Below, piece by piece: positions 55,099 to 62,921 of a stretch of 64,000 bases of DNA. The notes under the pieces were generated by a model. The model did not search any database, had not been told where the DNA came from, and worked only from the letters and a program-made list of their open reading frames with translations. Each line of letters begins with the position of its first letter. Positions within the stretch are counted from its first letter, which is position 1. Position numbers and translations under genes: made by a program. The stretch comes from an uncultured Pelagibacteraceae bacterium (GTDB lineage Bacteria; Pseudomonadota; Alphaproteobacteria; Pelagibacterales; AG-422-B15). Location of the stretch: NCBI GenBank assembly GCA_902564025.1, contig CACEZK010000004.1:1-64000 (forward strand). Direction: 5' to 3'.

Positions 55099-56556
55099 TT
55101 ATTCGTAGTTGTTGGTGTGATCTTTGCTAATAAAATTTCCAAATCTAGTATACTTTGCATCAAAGCTTAATTTTATATTGCCTGTTGGTCCATGTCTTTG
55201 TTTCATAATAAGTAAATCAGCTTGACCATGTATCTCGTCCATTTTTTGTTGCCACTCTATGAATTCAGCAGTTCCTGGAGATGGGGCGTTTTTTTCTAGA
55301 TAATATTCTTCTCTAAATATAAACATTACTACGTCTGAGTCCTGCTCAATTGATCCAGACTCTCTGAGATCGGACAACTGCGGTTTTTTATCTTCTCTTT
55401 GTTCAACTTGCCTAGACAGCTGTGATAAGGCAATAATAGGTATATTTAATTCTTTTGCTAGAGCCTTTAGTCCTTGTGTTATTTCTGAAATTTCTAAAAC
55501 TCTTGACTCATTTCTAGATGTTTTACTTGGCCTTAATAGCTGTAAATAGTCAATTACTATTACGCCAAGTCCATTTTTTCTTTTTAATCGTCTCGCCCTT
55601 GACGATAATGTTCCAATGTTTACAGCTGCTGTATCATCTATAAAAAGAGGTATTTCTAAAATGTCTTTTGATACCGATACTAAATTATCCAAATCACTTT
55701 CAGACAAATTTCCTCTTCTTATATCATTTGAACTAATTTTTGCTTGCTCTGATAAAATTCTCCTAGCTAATTGCTCTGATGACATTTCAAGTGAAAAAAA
55801 TAAGACACTTGAGTTTGCCTCTTTTTCAATATGTGCATTTCTTGCGATATTAAAAGCTATATTTGTTGCAAGTGAAGTTTTTCCCATCGATGGTCTACCA
55901 GCTATTATTATTAAATCTGAAGGATGAAATCCACCAAGCTTTGCGTCAAGATCAGTAAAGTCAGACGAAATTCCAACTACACTGCTATCTTTTTCAAATG
56001 CTTTTTTTGCTAATTCTACTGCTTCTTCAACTGAACTTTGAAATGTTTGAATATTATTTTGTGAAGCACCAGTTTCTGAAATTTGATAGAGGTTTTTTTC
56101 GGTTTCTTCAATCAAATCTTCTGGTTTTGTTTCCATTCCACTCTCTATTGCATCATGTTGAACTTTTCCTCCTAATTCAAATAAGCCTCTTCTAACTGCT
56201 AAATTATAAATAATTTGTGCGTAGTTCTTCGCGTAATCAAGAGAAACCGCTGAATTAGCAAGCCTAACTAAATAATTTGATCCTCCAATTTCCTCTAAAT
56301 TCTTTTCAACCTCAAAAAAACTTTTGAGAGTTATTGGCGTAGCAATCTTTCCCTGTGAAATCATTTTACTTATCACGCTATATATCAATCCATGAATTGG
56401 TTCATAAAAGTGGTCAGAATTTATAGTTTCTGAAATATCAAAAAAAATTTCATTATTTAGTAAAATTGAACCTAGAATACCTTGCTCGGCCTCAATATTA
56501 TGAGGCAACTCTTTTAAATTTATACTATTGTTTTGAAACTGAAATGATGAAGACAT
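55099..56556 (-). CDS. dnaB: replicative DNA helicase
   Basis: A 485-residue DnaB. The N-terminal domain has Pro-His-Asn-Ile-Glu-Ala-Glu-Gln near residue 18; the RecA-like core has Gly-Arg-Pro-Ser-Met-Gly-Lys-Thr-Ser near 221, a Glu-Met-Ser-x-Glu-Gln-Leu segment, and Val-Ile-Asp-Tyr-Leu-Gln-Leu near 330. It unwinds DNA at the fork. No intein or insertion is seen. Confidence 0.96.
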   Translation of the reverse strand: MSSSFQFQNNSINLKELPHNIEAEQGILGSILLNNEIFFDISETINSDHFYEPIHGLIYSVISKMISQGKIATPITLKSFFEVEKNLEEIGGSNYLVRLANSAVSLDYAKNYAQIIYNLAVRRGLFELGGKVQHDAIESGMETKPEDLIEETEKNLYQISETGASQNNIQTFQSSVEEAVELAKKAFEKDSSVVGISSDFTDLDAKLGGFHPSDLIIIAGRPSMGKTSLATNIAFNIARNAHIEKEANSSVLFFSLEMSSEQLARRILSEQAKISSNDIRRGNLSESDLDNLVSVSKDILEIPLFIDDTAAVNIGTLSSRARRLKRKNGLGVIVIDYLQLLRPSKTSRNESRVLEISEITQGLKALAKELNIPIIALSQLSRQVEQREDKKPQLSDLRESGSIEQDSDVVMFIFREEYYLEKNAPSPGTAEFIEWQQKMDEIHGQADLLIMKQRHGPTGNIKLSFDAKYTRFGNFISKDHTNNYE

Positions 56557-56612
56557 ACTTTATCATACATAATATTAAAATTACTCATCTGTCAGTAGGT
56601 TTTATTTAAAAG

Positions 56613-56642
56613 ATATTAACAGAAATTAAATTTTGTTAATAT
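56613..56642 (-). terminator. possible weak hairpin after rplI
   Basis: Perfect 9-base arms ATATTAACA (56613-56621) and TGTTAATAT (56634-56642) have a 12-base spacer, 65 bases downstream of the rplI stop on the minus strand. It is AT-rich and has no long T-run, so it may only slow transcription before dnaB. Confidence 0.3.
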
Positions 56643-56706
56643 TAGAATTTAGTGAAGACTCTTGGCAGAAACACCTATTAAATAATTGAAATATTAAGAA
56701 ATTGCA

Positions 56707-57153
56707 CTAGACTTTTTTAATAACATTTAGTTTGATATCAACAGATATTTCGTCATAAAGCCTCAATGTAACAATATGTTCACCTAACTTCTTTATATTA
56801 GTTGTAATTATATTAGTTGCGTCGAGCTCTATTAGGTGTTCTTTTCTGAAGCTTTCATAGATTTGTTTAGCACCTAAGTTGCCATACAAGTTACCTTCTT
56901 CATTTGCCTCAATCTGAATAGTAATTTCTTTACTTTCTAATTTAGACTTTAATTCAGTAGCTTCATTTATTTTTCTTAGGTTATTGTCATTGATTTGTGA
57001 CATCTTAGAAGCTAGATTATTTTTATTCTTTTTGTTAGCAATAATTGCCTTTTTCATTGGTATAAGGAAATTATTTGCAAATCCATCTTTTACTGAGACA
57101 ATCTCTCCCGCTTTACCTATTTTATTTAATGTTTCTAAAAGAATGATTTCCAT
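56707..57153 (-). CDS. rplI: 50S ribosomal protein L9
   Basis: A 148-residue L9: N-terminal Met-Glu-Ile-Ile-Leu-Leu-Glu then Gly-Lys-Ala-Gly-Glu-Ile-Val-Ser-Val-Lys-Asp-Gly-Phe-Ala-Asn-Asn-Phe-Leu, a central long helix, and a C-terminal rRNA-binding domain with Gly-Asn-Leu-Tyr-Gly. I placed the start at ATG 57153; an in-frame upstream start would extend into rpsR. It follows rpsR by 1 base. Confidence 0.95.
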   Translation of the reverse strand: MEIILLETLNKIGKAGEIVSVKDGFANNFLIPMKKAIIANKKNKNNLASKMSQINDNNLRKINEATELKSKLESKEITIQIEANEEGNLYGNLGAKQIYESFRKEHLIELDATNIITTNIKKLGEHIVTLRLYDEISVDIKLNVIKKV

Positions 57154-57154
57154 C

Positions 57155-57349
57155 TTATTTACCGGTGTAGGGAAGTAAAGCCAGGTATCTAGCTCTTTTG
57201 ATTGCATTTGATAAGTCCTTTTGTTTTTTAATAGAGATATAACTTATACGTCTTGGTGTTATTTTACCTTTTTCTGATATAAATTTTCTTAGACTTAAAA
57301 TATCCTTATAATCAAAAGTATTATCATTTTTTTTTAAATTTTTATTCAT
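57155..57349 (-). CDS. rpsR: 30S ribosomal protein S18
   Basis: A 64-residue S18, a little shorter than usual at the N-terminus, with Asp-Tyr-Lys-Asp, Leu-Arg-Lys-Phe-Ile-Ser-Glu-x-Gly-Lys-Ile and the conserved Pro-Arg-Arg-Ile-Ser and [13 protein letters not shown]. It binds S6 on the small subunit. Gene order rpsF-rpsR-rplI is standard. Confidence 0.95.
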   Translation of the reverse strand: MNKNLKKNDNTFDYKDILSLRKFISEKGKITPRRISYISIKKQKDLSNAIKRARYLALLPYTGK

Positions 57350-57360
57350 ATATGAATTAA

Positions 57361-57687
57361 TTAGTCCTTATTCTTTATCATAGTTGTGGGCGTATCGCAG
57401 AATTCTTTTACCTTTATTGATAAATAGCGTATTATTTTTTCATTCAAATTAAGTTTAGAATTGAGATCTTTAATATTATTTTGAGGCAATTCAATATTCA
57501 TGAATTCATAAAATGCTTTTTTATTTTCTTTAATTGGATAAGCAAGATTTCTAAGGCCCCAACTTTCTTTATAAACTACACTACCTTGCATTTCTTCTAA
57601 AGTTTGTTCGTGTGCTTTCAGTGCATCTTCTAGGTCTGAAGAGCTTAAATCCTGTCTTAGCATAATAATGTGTTCAAATAGTGCCAT
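57361..57687 (-). CDS. rpsF: 30S ribosomal protein S6
   Basis: A 108-residue S6 with Tyr/[10 protein letters not shown] near the start, [10 protein letters not shown] near 43, and Arg-Tyr-Leu-Ser-Ile near 87. It is the first gene of the operon and lies 73 bases from the divergent fabD start. Confidence 0.95.
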   Translation of the reverse strand: MALFEHIIMLRQDLSSSDLEDALKAHEQTLEEMQGSVVYKESWGLRNLAYPIKENKKAFYEFMNIELPQNNIKDLNSKLNLNEKIIRYLSIKVKEFCDTPTTMIKNKD

Positions 57688-57760
57688 TTATATTTTGTAT
57701 TTGATGTTAAAAATGGAATAAATATTCTATAATCATCTTTTAAGCAAGCATTCTTTTTTA

Positions 57761-58699
57761 ATGAAAACAGCATTAATTTTTCCAGGACAAGGGTCTCAAT
57801 GTGTTGGAATGGGACATGATTTTTATCTAAAATACGATGTTTCGAGGCACATATTTGAAAAGCTTAACATAATAATTGAGAGAGATATGTCTAATTTAAT
57901 TTTTTCAGGTGATGAAAAAGAACTTTTGAAAACTGAAAACTCTCAGCCCGCTATTATGGCTACCAGCATTGCTATCTTTGAAGCCTTAAAATTTGAAAAT
58001 CTCCTTAGCCTTGACTTATACTGTTGTGTGGCAGGCCATTCTCTTGGTGAATACAGTGCATTAGTTGTTAACGAAAGTCTTAAGTTTGAAGAGTCTGTAA
58101 AGCTTCTGAAATTTCGATCAAAAGTAATGCAGGATAGTATGCCTATCGGTTCGGGAGGAATGGTGGCCTTAATAGGTTGTTCTGAGGAGGTTCTTGCTAA
58201 TTCTCTTATAAGTGCTAAAAATTATGGTCAGATCTTTATTGCAAATGATAATGCGAACGGTCAGATAGTTTTAAGTGGAGAAACAGCAGCTATTGAATAT
58301 ATTTTATCCAATTCAAAATTATTAAAAATAAAAAGAGCTATTAAATTACCAGTAAGTGCGCCGTTTCATTGCCAGCTTATTAAGAGTGCTTCAACAGCAA
58401 TGAAAAAAGAGATATCTGAATATACATTCTACCCATTCACTGTTCCTCTTTATTCCAATGTAACTGCAGTCAAATGTAATGAAAAAGAAATTGCAGATTT
58501 ATTAATTAATCAAATCATCTCAAGAGTGAGGTGGCGTGAAATAATTGAAAACATGATAAATGATGGAATTAATAACTTTATAGAAATAGGACCTGGTAAT
58601 GTACTAACAAATTTAGTTAAGAGATCTTCGAAAGATGTGAATGCAATTTCAATAAGTAAGTTGGAAGATTTGGAAAAATTAGATAATATAAAGTTATGA
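57761..58699 (+). CDS. fabD: malonyl-CoA--ACP transacylase
   Basis: A 312-residue FabD. Phe-Pro-Gly-Gln-Gly-Ser-Gln near residue 6, the active Ser in Ala-Gly-His-Ser-Leu-Gly-Glu-Tyr near 90, and catalytic His in Ser-Ala-Pro-Phe-His near 200 are all present. It loads malonyl units onto ACP. It overlaps fabG by 4 bases. Confidence 0.95.
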   Translation: MKTALIFPGQGSQCVGMGHDFYLKYDVSRHIFEKLNIIIERDMSNLIFSGDEKELLKTENSQPAIMATSIAIFEALKFENLLSLDLYCCVAGHSLGEYSALVVNESLKFEESVKLLKFRSKVMQDSMPIGSGGMVALIGCSEEVLANSLISAKNYGQIFIANDNANGQIVLSGETAAIEYILSNSKLLKIKRAIKLPVSAPFHCQLIKSASTAMKKEISEYTFYPFTVPLYSNVTAVKCNEKEIADLLINQIISRVRWREIIENMINDGINNFIEIGPGNVLTNLVKRSSKDVNAISISKLEDLEKLDNIKL

Positions 58700-59415
58700 A
58701 AAACATTTTAATTACCGGGGCAACAGGAGGTATTGGTCAATCCTTGGTAAAATTATTTCATTCTAAAGGATATGTAATTTGCGCAACTGGAACAAACAGT
58801 GAAAAATTAAATTTATTAGAGAAATCCTTTAAAGATAGATTTAAAGCAATCAAATGTAATCTTACTAATCATGCTGAAATTGAAGAACTTGTTCTAAAAT
58901 CAAAAGAATTTTACGGTATTACAAATATTTTAATAAATAATGCAGGTATAACTAAAGATAATCTTTTTATAAGAATAAAGGATAATGAATGGAACGATGT
59001 GATAGATCTTAATTTAAACTCAAACTATAAATTAAGTAAAATCATTTTAAAAGATATGATAAAACATAAGTGGGGAAGAATTGTTAATATTTCCTCAGAT
59101 GCAGCTAAATTGGGTAATCCAGGCCAATCAAATTATGTGGCCGCTAAAGCCGCCGTTGAAGGCATGACAAGATCAATTGCAAATGAGGTAGCGTCAAGGG
59201 GAATAACTGTAAACTGTGTAGCTCCAGGTTTTGTAAATACTGAAATTCTGGATACAATAGATGAAAAAAAACTCATCATGATGAAGGAAAAGATACCGCT
59301 CGGTCGAATTGGTATAGCTAATGAAATCGCAGCTGCAGTATATTTTCTTTCTTCAGAAGAATCATCATATATTACCGGTCAAGTGCTTCATGTTAATGGC
59401 GGCTTGACAATGTGA
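58696..59415 (+). CDS. fabG: 3-oxoacyl-ACP reductase
   Basis: A 239-residue SDR: Gly-Ala-Thr-Gly-Gly-Ile-Gly near residue 8, Asn-Asn-Ala-Gly-Ile near 85, Ser near 135, and the intact Tyr-Val-Ala-Ala-Lys near 148. It reduces the ketone in each fatty-acid cycle with NADPH. It is 42 bases before acpP. Confidence 0.95.
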   Translation: MKNILITGATGGIGQSLVKLFHSKGYVICATGTNSEKLNLLEKSFKDRFKAIKCNLTNHAEIEELVLKSKEFYGITNILINNAGITKDNLFIRIKDNEWNDVIDLNLNSNYKLSKIILKDMIKHKWGRIVNISSDAAKLGNPGQSNYVAAKAAVEGMTRSIANEVASRGITVNCVAPGFVNTEILDTIDEKKLIMMKEKIPLGRIGIANEIAAAVYFLSSEESSYITGQVLHVNGGLTM

Positions 59416-59457
59416 TGCATATCGTAATAAATATTAATTAAATACGTAGGAGTATAT

Positions 59458-59691
59458 ATGAGTGAAGTTGCTGACAAAGTAAAAAAAATTATCGCTGAAC
59501 ATTTAGGTATTGATGATATGGAAAAGATAACTGAGAATGCAAAATTTATCGATGACCTTGGGGCAGATAGCTTGGATACAGTTGAATTGGTAATGGCATT
59601 TGAAGAGGCTTTTGATGTGGAAATACCTGACGAAAAAGCTGAGACAATACTTACAGTAGGCGATGCCATTTCGCATTTAGAGTCAAAATAA
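59458..59691 (+). CDS. acpP: acyl carrier protein
   Basis: A 77-residue ACP with the phosphopantetheine Ser in [10 protein letters not shown] near residue 37. A GGAG site lies before the ATG. It carries growing acyl chains between the Fab enzymes encoded on both sides. Confidence 0.97.
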   Translation: MSEVADKVKKIIAEHLGIDDMEKITENAKFIDDLGADSLDTVELVMAFEEAFDVEIPDEKAETILTVGDAISHLESK

Positions 59692-59700
59692 AAATCAAAA

Positions 59701-60969
59701 ATGAAAAGAGTTGCAGTTACTGGCATGGGGTTAGTGACTCCTTTAGGCTGTGGAGTATCTGTGAATTGGGAAAAATTAATCTCAGGAGTATCTGGCGCTA
59801 AAAAAATAAGTAAATTTGATGTATCGAATCATAAGTGTCAGGTAGCTTGTGAAGTTCCTCAGGATAAAGAAACACAGAGTTCATTTATAGCTGAAAAATG
59901 GATTGATAAAAAAGAAATTAAAAAAATCGATGAATTTATAAAATTTACACTGGCTGCTGGAGAGGAAGCTTTTCAACAAAGTAATTTAATTTCTATCAAC
60001 GATCCAGAATCGTATCGTGCAGGTTGTATAATCGGATCAGGAATGGGTGGTCTACCGGGCATTGAGGAAACATCAATAACTTATAATAGTGGAAAAAAAA
60101 TAAGTCCATTTTTTATAACTGGAAGAATTATAAATATGTCCTCTGGATATTTGTCGATTAAATACAATCTTAAAGGACCAAACTACTCAACTGTTTCAGC
60201 TTGCGCTTCTTCAGCGCACGCAATCGGTGAGTCTTTTAGACTTATTCAGCATGGTCAAGCAGATATCATGATGACTGGTGGCTCAGAGGCAACAATTAGT
60301 CCTATTGGAATTGAAGGGTTTACCGCCTGTAAAGCTCTTAGTACTAAATATAATAATAATCCTGAAATTGCATCTAGGCCATTTGACGAATTAAGAGATG
60401 GTTTTGTAATGGGTGAAGGAGCAGCAATACTTATATTAGAGGAGATGGAACATGCAATTAACCGTAATGCACAAATACTTGGTGAAATAATAGGTTACGG
60501 AATGTCATCTGATGCATACCACTACACTTTACCAGAACCATCAGGAGATGGTGCATTCAGAGCAATGAATACCGCATTAAATGATGCAATGATTGATGCA
60601 AAAGAAATTGATTATATAAATGCGCATGGAACCTCTACGCCCTCTGGAGATAAAGTTGAGGCAAAAGCAATTGATAGATTGTTTAAAGATAACAAAACAA
60701 AAGTTAATGTCTCATCAACCAAGTCCCAAATAGGACATTTATTAGGTGCAGCGGGAGGTGTTGAGGCGTGCTACTCAATTTTGTGCTTAAATAAGAATCA
60801 AGTTCCTTACAATATTAATTTAGAAAATGAAATCGAAACAAAAAATATAAACTTTATAAAAGAAATGCCACTAAAACTAGATGTTAAATATGTATTATCA
60901 AATTCATTTGGATTTGGTGGCACAAACGTTTCCTTAGTATTAAAGAAATTCAATGAAAGCAATCCATAG
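59701..60969 (+). CDS. fabF: 3-oxoacyl-ACP synthase II
   Basis: A 422-residue condensing enzyme. The Cys is in Val-Ser-Ala-Cys-Ala-Ser-Ser near residue 165, followed by His in Asn-Ala-His-Gly-Thr-Ser-Thr near 306 and His in Gly-Gln/Gly-His-Leu-Leu-Gly-Ala-Ala-Gly-Gly near 343. It extends acyl chains and tunes unsaturation. It overlaps gmk by 17 bases; mltG, common here in relatives, is missing. Confidence 0.95.
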   Translation: MKRVAVTGMGLVTPLGCGVSVNWEKLISGVSGAKKISKFDVSNHKCQVACEVPQDKETQSSFIAEKWIDKKEIKKIDEFIKFTLAAGEEAFQQSNLISINDPESYRAGCIIGSGMGGLPGIEETSITYNSGKKISPFFITGRIINMSSGYLSIKYNLKGPNYSTVSACASSAHAIGESFRLIQHGQADIMMTGGSEATISPIGIEGFTACKALSTKYNNNPEIASRPFDELRDGFVMGEGAAILILEEMEHAINRNAQILGEIIGYGMSSDAYHYTLPEPSGDGAFRAMNTALNDAMIDAKEIDYINAHGTSTPSGDKVEAKAIDRLFKDNKTKVNVSSTKSQIGHLLGAAGGVEACYSILCLNKNQVPYNINLENEIETKNINFIKEMPLKLDVKYVLSNSFGFGGTNVSLVLKKFNESNP

Positions 60970-61549
60970 TAAGAAACTAATAATTGTCATTTCTTCACCC
61001 TCAGGAGCTGGAAAAACAACAGTATGTCGAAAATTAATAGAGAGGGATAAGTCAATTGGCTTATCAATATCTGATACAACTAGAAAAGCAAGAGATAATG
61101 AAAAAAATGGTGTTGATTATAACTTTATTAATCAGCGTGAATTTAAAGAAAGAATTAAAAATAAATCATACATTGAATACGCTAATGTATTTGGTAATTT
61201 TTATGGATCCCAACTCAATAATATTATTAATCATTTTGATAATGGTAAGGATATTTTATTTGATATTGACTGGCAGGGCGCTTCACAATTAAAAAAATCG
61301 GATTTTTCAAATATTGTATCAATATTTATAATTCCTCCTTCAAAAAAAATAATTTATGAGAGGCTTAAACTTCGCTCAAAAACATCTGGAGACAACGAAA
61401 ATGCGATTGATAACAGAATGAAAAAATATGATACCGAAATGAGACATAAAGATCATTATGATTATGTAATTCTTAATAAGGATCTAGAAACGTGTGTAAG
61501 AGAAATTGAAACAATTATACGAAATCATAGATTAAATTTAACCAATTAA
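60953..61549 (+). CDS. gmk: guanylate kinase
   Basis: A 198-residue kinase with Walker A Ser-Ser-Pro-Ser-Gly-Ala-Gly-Lys-Thr-Thr near residue 15, Asp-Thr-Thr-Arg-Lys-Ala-Arg near 41, and Asp-Ile-Asp-Trp-Gln-Gly-Ala near 103. It makes GDP from GMP. The start codon is inside the end of fabF; the 3' end overlaps rsmA by 12 bases. Confidence 0.95.
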   Translation: MKAIHSKKLIIVISSPSGAGKTTVCRKLIERDKSIGLSISDTTRKARDNEKNGVDYNFINQREFKERIKNKSYIEYANVFGNFYGSQLNNIINHFDNGKDILFDIDWQGASQLKKSDFSNIVSIFIIPPSKKIIYERLKLRSKTSGDNENAIDNRMKKYDTEMRHKDHYDYVILNKDLETCVREIETIIRNHRLNLTN

Positions 61550-62332
61550 CTTTACTAAACTACAATATTCAGCAACAGATAAATTCTCAGGTCTTAAATT
61601 TTCATCAATATTCATTTTTAAAAGAAATTGTCTATAGTCATTTAATGTATTTTTAATCTTCTTTCTTCTGCTACTAAAAGATTTTTGTAATAAATTTTCC
61701 AATTTTAAAAAATTAATATTTCTATAATCCTTTATCGGTTCAAACTTGATTACAGCACCACTCACTTTAGGCTTTGGAGAGAATATTGATGCTGGTGCGT
61801 CAATTAGTTTTTTAACTTTACATCTTGATTGGACCAAAACAGATAAACGACCATACTTTTTATTATTATGTTTTGCCGTTATTCGATCAGCAACTTCCTT
61901 TTGAAACATTAATATCATAGTATCAAAAAAAGATGGCCACTTTTCACTACTCAGCCAATGAATAAGTAATTTTGTAGAAATATTAAATGGTAAGTTTCCG
62001 TAAATGATAACATTTTTTTCTTTACTGAAGTTACTATAGTCATATTGAAGTGCGTCATAATTAAGAATAGAAACATTATTCAAAGATTTATATCGTGCCT
62101 TGAGTATTTTTGAAAGTTTGTAGTCTTTCTCTATTAAGTATAATTTTTTAAAATTATTTTTTAACAGAAGTTCTGTTAATGCTCCTTTTCCAGGACCAAT
62201 CTCTATAAGAATATTATTATCGGAAGTCTTAATATGATCATCGATTTTTTTTAGGAATTTTCTATCAGTTATAAAATTCTGTCCTAATGATTTTTTTGCA
62301 TATATATTATTTATATTCAATAGTAGCCTCAT
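61538..62332 (-). CDS. rsmA: 16S rRNA dimethyladenosine transferase
   Basis: A 264-residue KsgA. Lys-Lys-Ser-Leu-Gly-Gln-Asn-Phe-Ile, then Glu-Ile-Gly-Pro-Gly-Lys-Gly-Ala-Leu-Thr near 45 for SAM, and the catalytic Asn-Leu-Pro-Phe-Asn-Ile near 112. I chose ATG 62332 because it gives the normal N-terminus; an upstream in-frame start falls in the SurA gene. It methylates two adenines in 16S rRNA and checks assembly. Confidence 0.95.
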   Translation of the reverse strand: MRLLLNINNIYAKKSLGQNFITDRKFLKKIDDHIKTSDNNILIEIGPGKGALTELLLKNNFKKLYLIEKDYKLSKILKARYKSLNNVSILNYDALQYDYSNFSKEKNVIIYGNLPFNISTKLLIHWLSSEKWPSFFDTMILMFQKEVADRITAKHNNKKYGRLSVLVQSRCKVKKLIDAPASIFSPKPKVSGAVIKFEPIKDYRNINFLKLENLLQKSFSSRRKKIKNTLNDYRQFLLKMNIDENLRPENLSVAEYCSLVKLIG

Positions 62333-62921
62333 TAGATATATCTCGCAGTAGCTTGCTGCTTTGCAAGTCAAGTTGCCGTTGCACAATATAGTTCTCAGCT
62401 TGATTTTGAGAAATGCCAGGATTTTTTGAAATCATTTCATCAATTTCAATTTTACTTACTGAAGTAAATCTGTAATAAAGTCCGCTAATAAGTTTACTCC
62501 ATGACAATTCAATCTTTAATAAATCCTTTAATTCTTGATAACTAACATTGTTTTCTTTAAGCAATTGTAATGCTTGCGAACGATCAACATTTTGTCTCTG
62601 AAAAAAATTATTTTCAAATTCAAAATACTCAATCTCATCAATATCGATTTTATATTCATTAATCTTATCCAATTTAATTTTTTCCTGAATAAGTTCATCT
62701 ATTGTTTTGTTTATAGTAAATTGCTCAAATTGAGAATTTACATTTTTACCACTAATAATCGCGGTCAGTTTTAATCTCTGAATAATATCATAGGATGTAA
62801 TTGCATTTTCATTCACTAATACTACTATTTTATGCTCAATTTTATTATCCGCTTCAACATTTAATGAAAAATTTATTATCAATGCAATTGTAATTAGAAA
62901 TTTATTAATAATTTTTGGCAT
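62307..62921 (-). CDS. short SurA-like periplasmic chaperone, no PPIase domain
   Basis: A 204-residue protein with a signal peptide (about 1-24) and a SurA N-terminal domain: Val-Val-Leu-Val-Asn-Glu-Asn-Ala-Ile-Thr-Ser-Tyr-Asp-Ile near residue 33, then helices with Glu-Leu-Ile-Gln-Glu-Lys-Ile-Lys and Gln-x-Leu-Lys-x-Asn-Asn-Val-Ser-Tyr. The parvulin PPIase domain(s) usual in SurA are not present. The place between lptD and rsmA supports SurA. The 26-base overlap with rsmA and lack of pdxA are notable. Confidence 0.78.
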   Translation of the reverse strand: MPKIINKFLITIALIINFSLNVEADNKIEHKIVVLVNENAITSYDIIQRLKLTAIISGKNVNSQFEQFTINKTIDELIQEKIKLDKINEYKIDIDEIEYFEFENNFFQRQNVDRSQALQLLKENNVSYQELKDLLKIELSWSKLISGLYYRFTSVSKIEIDEMISKNPGISQNQAENYIVQRQLDLQSSKLLRDISNEATIEYK

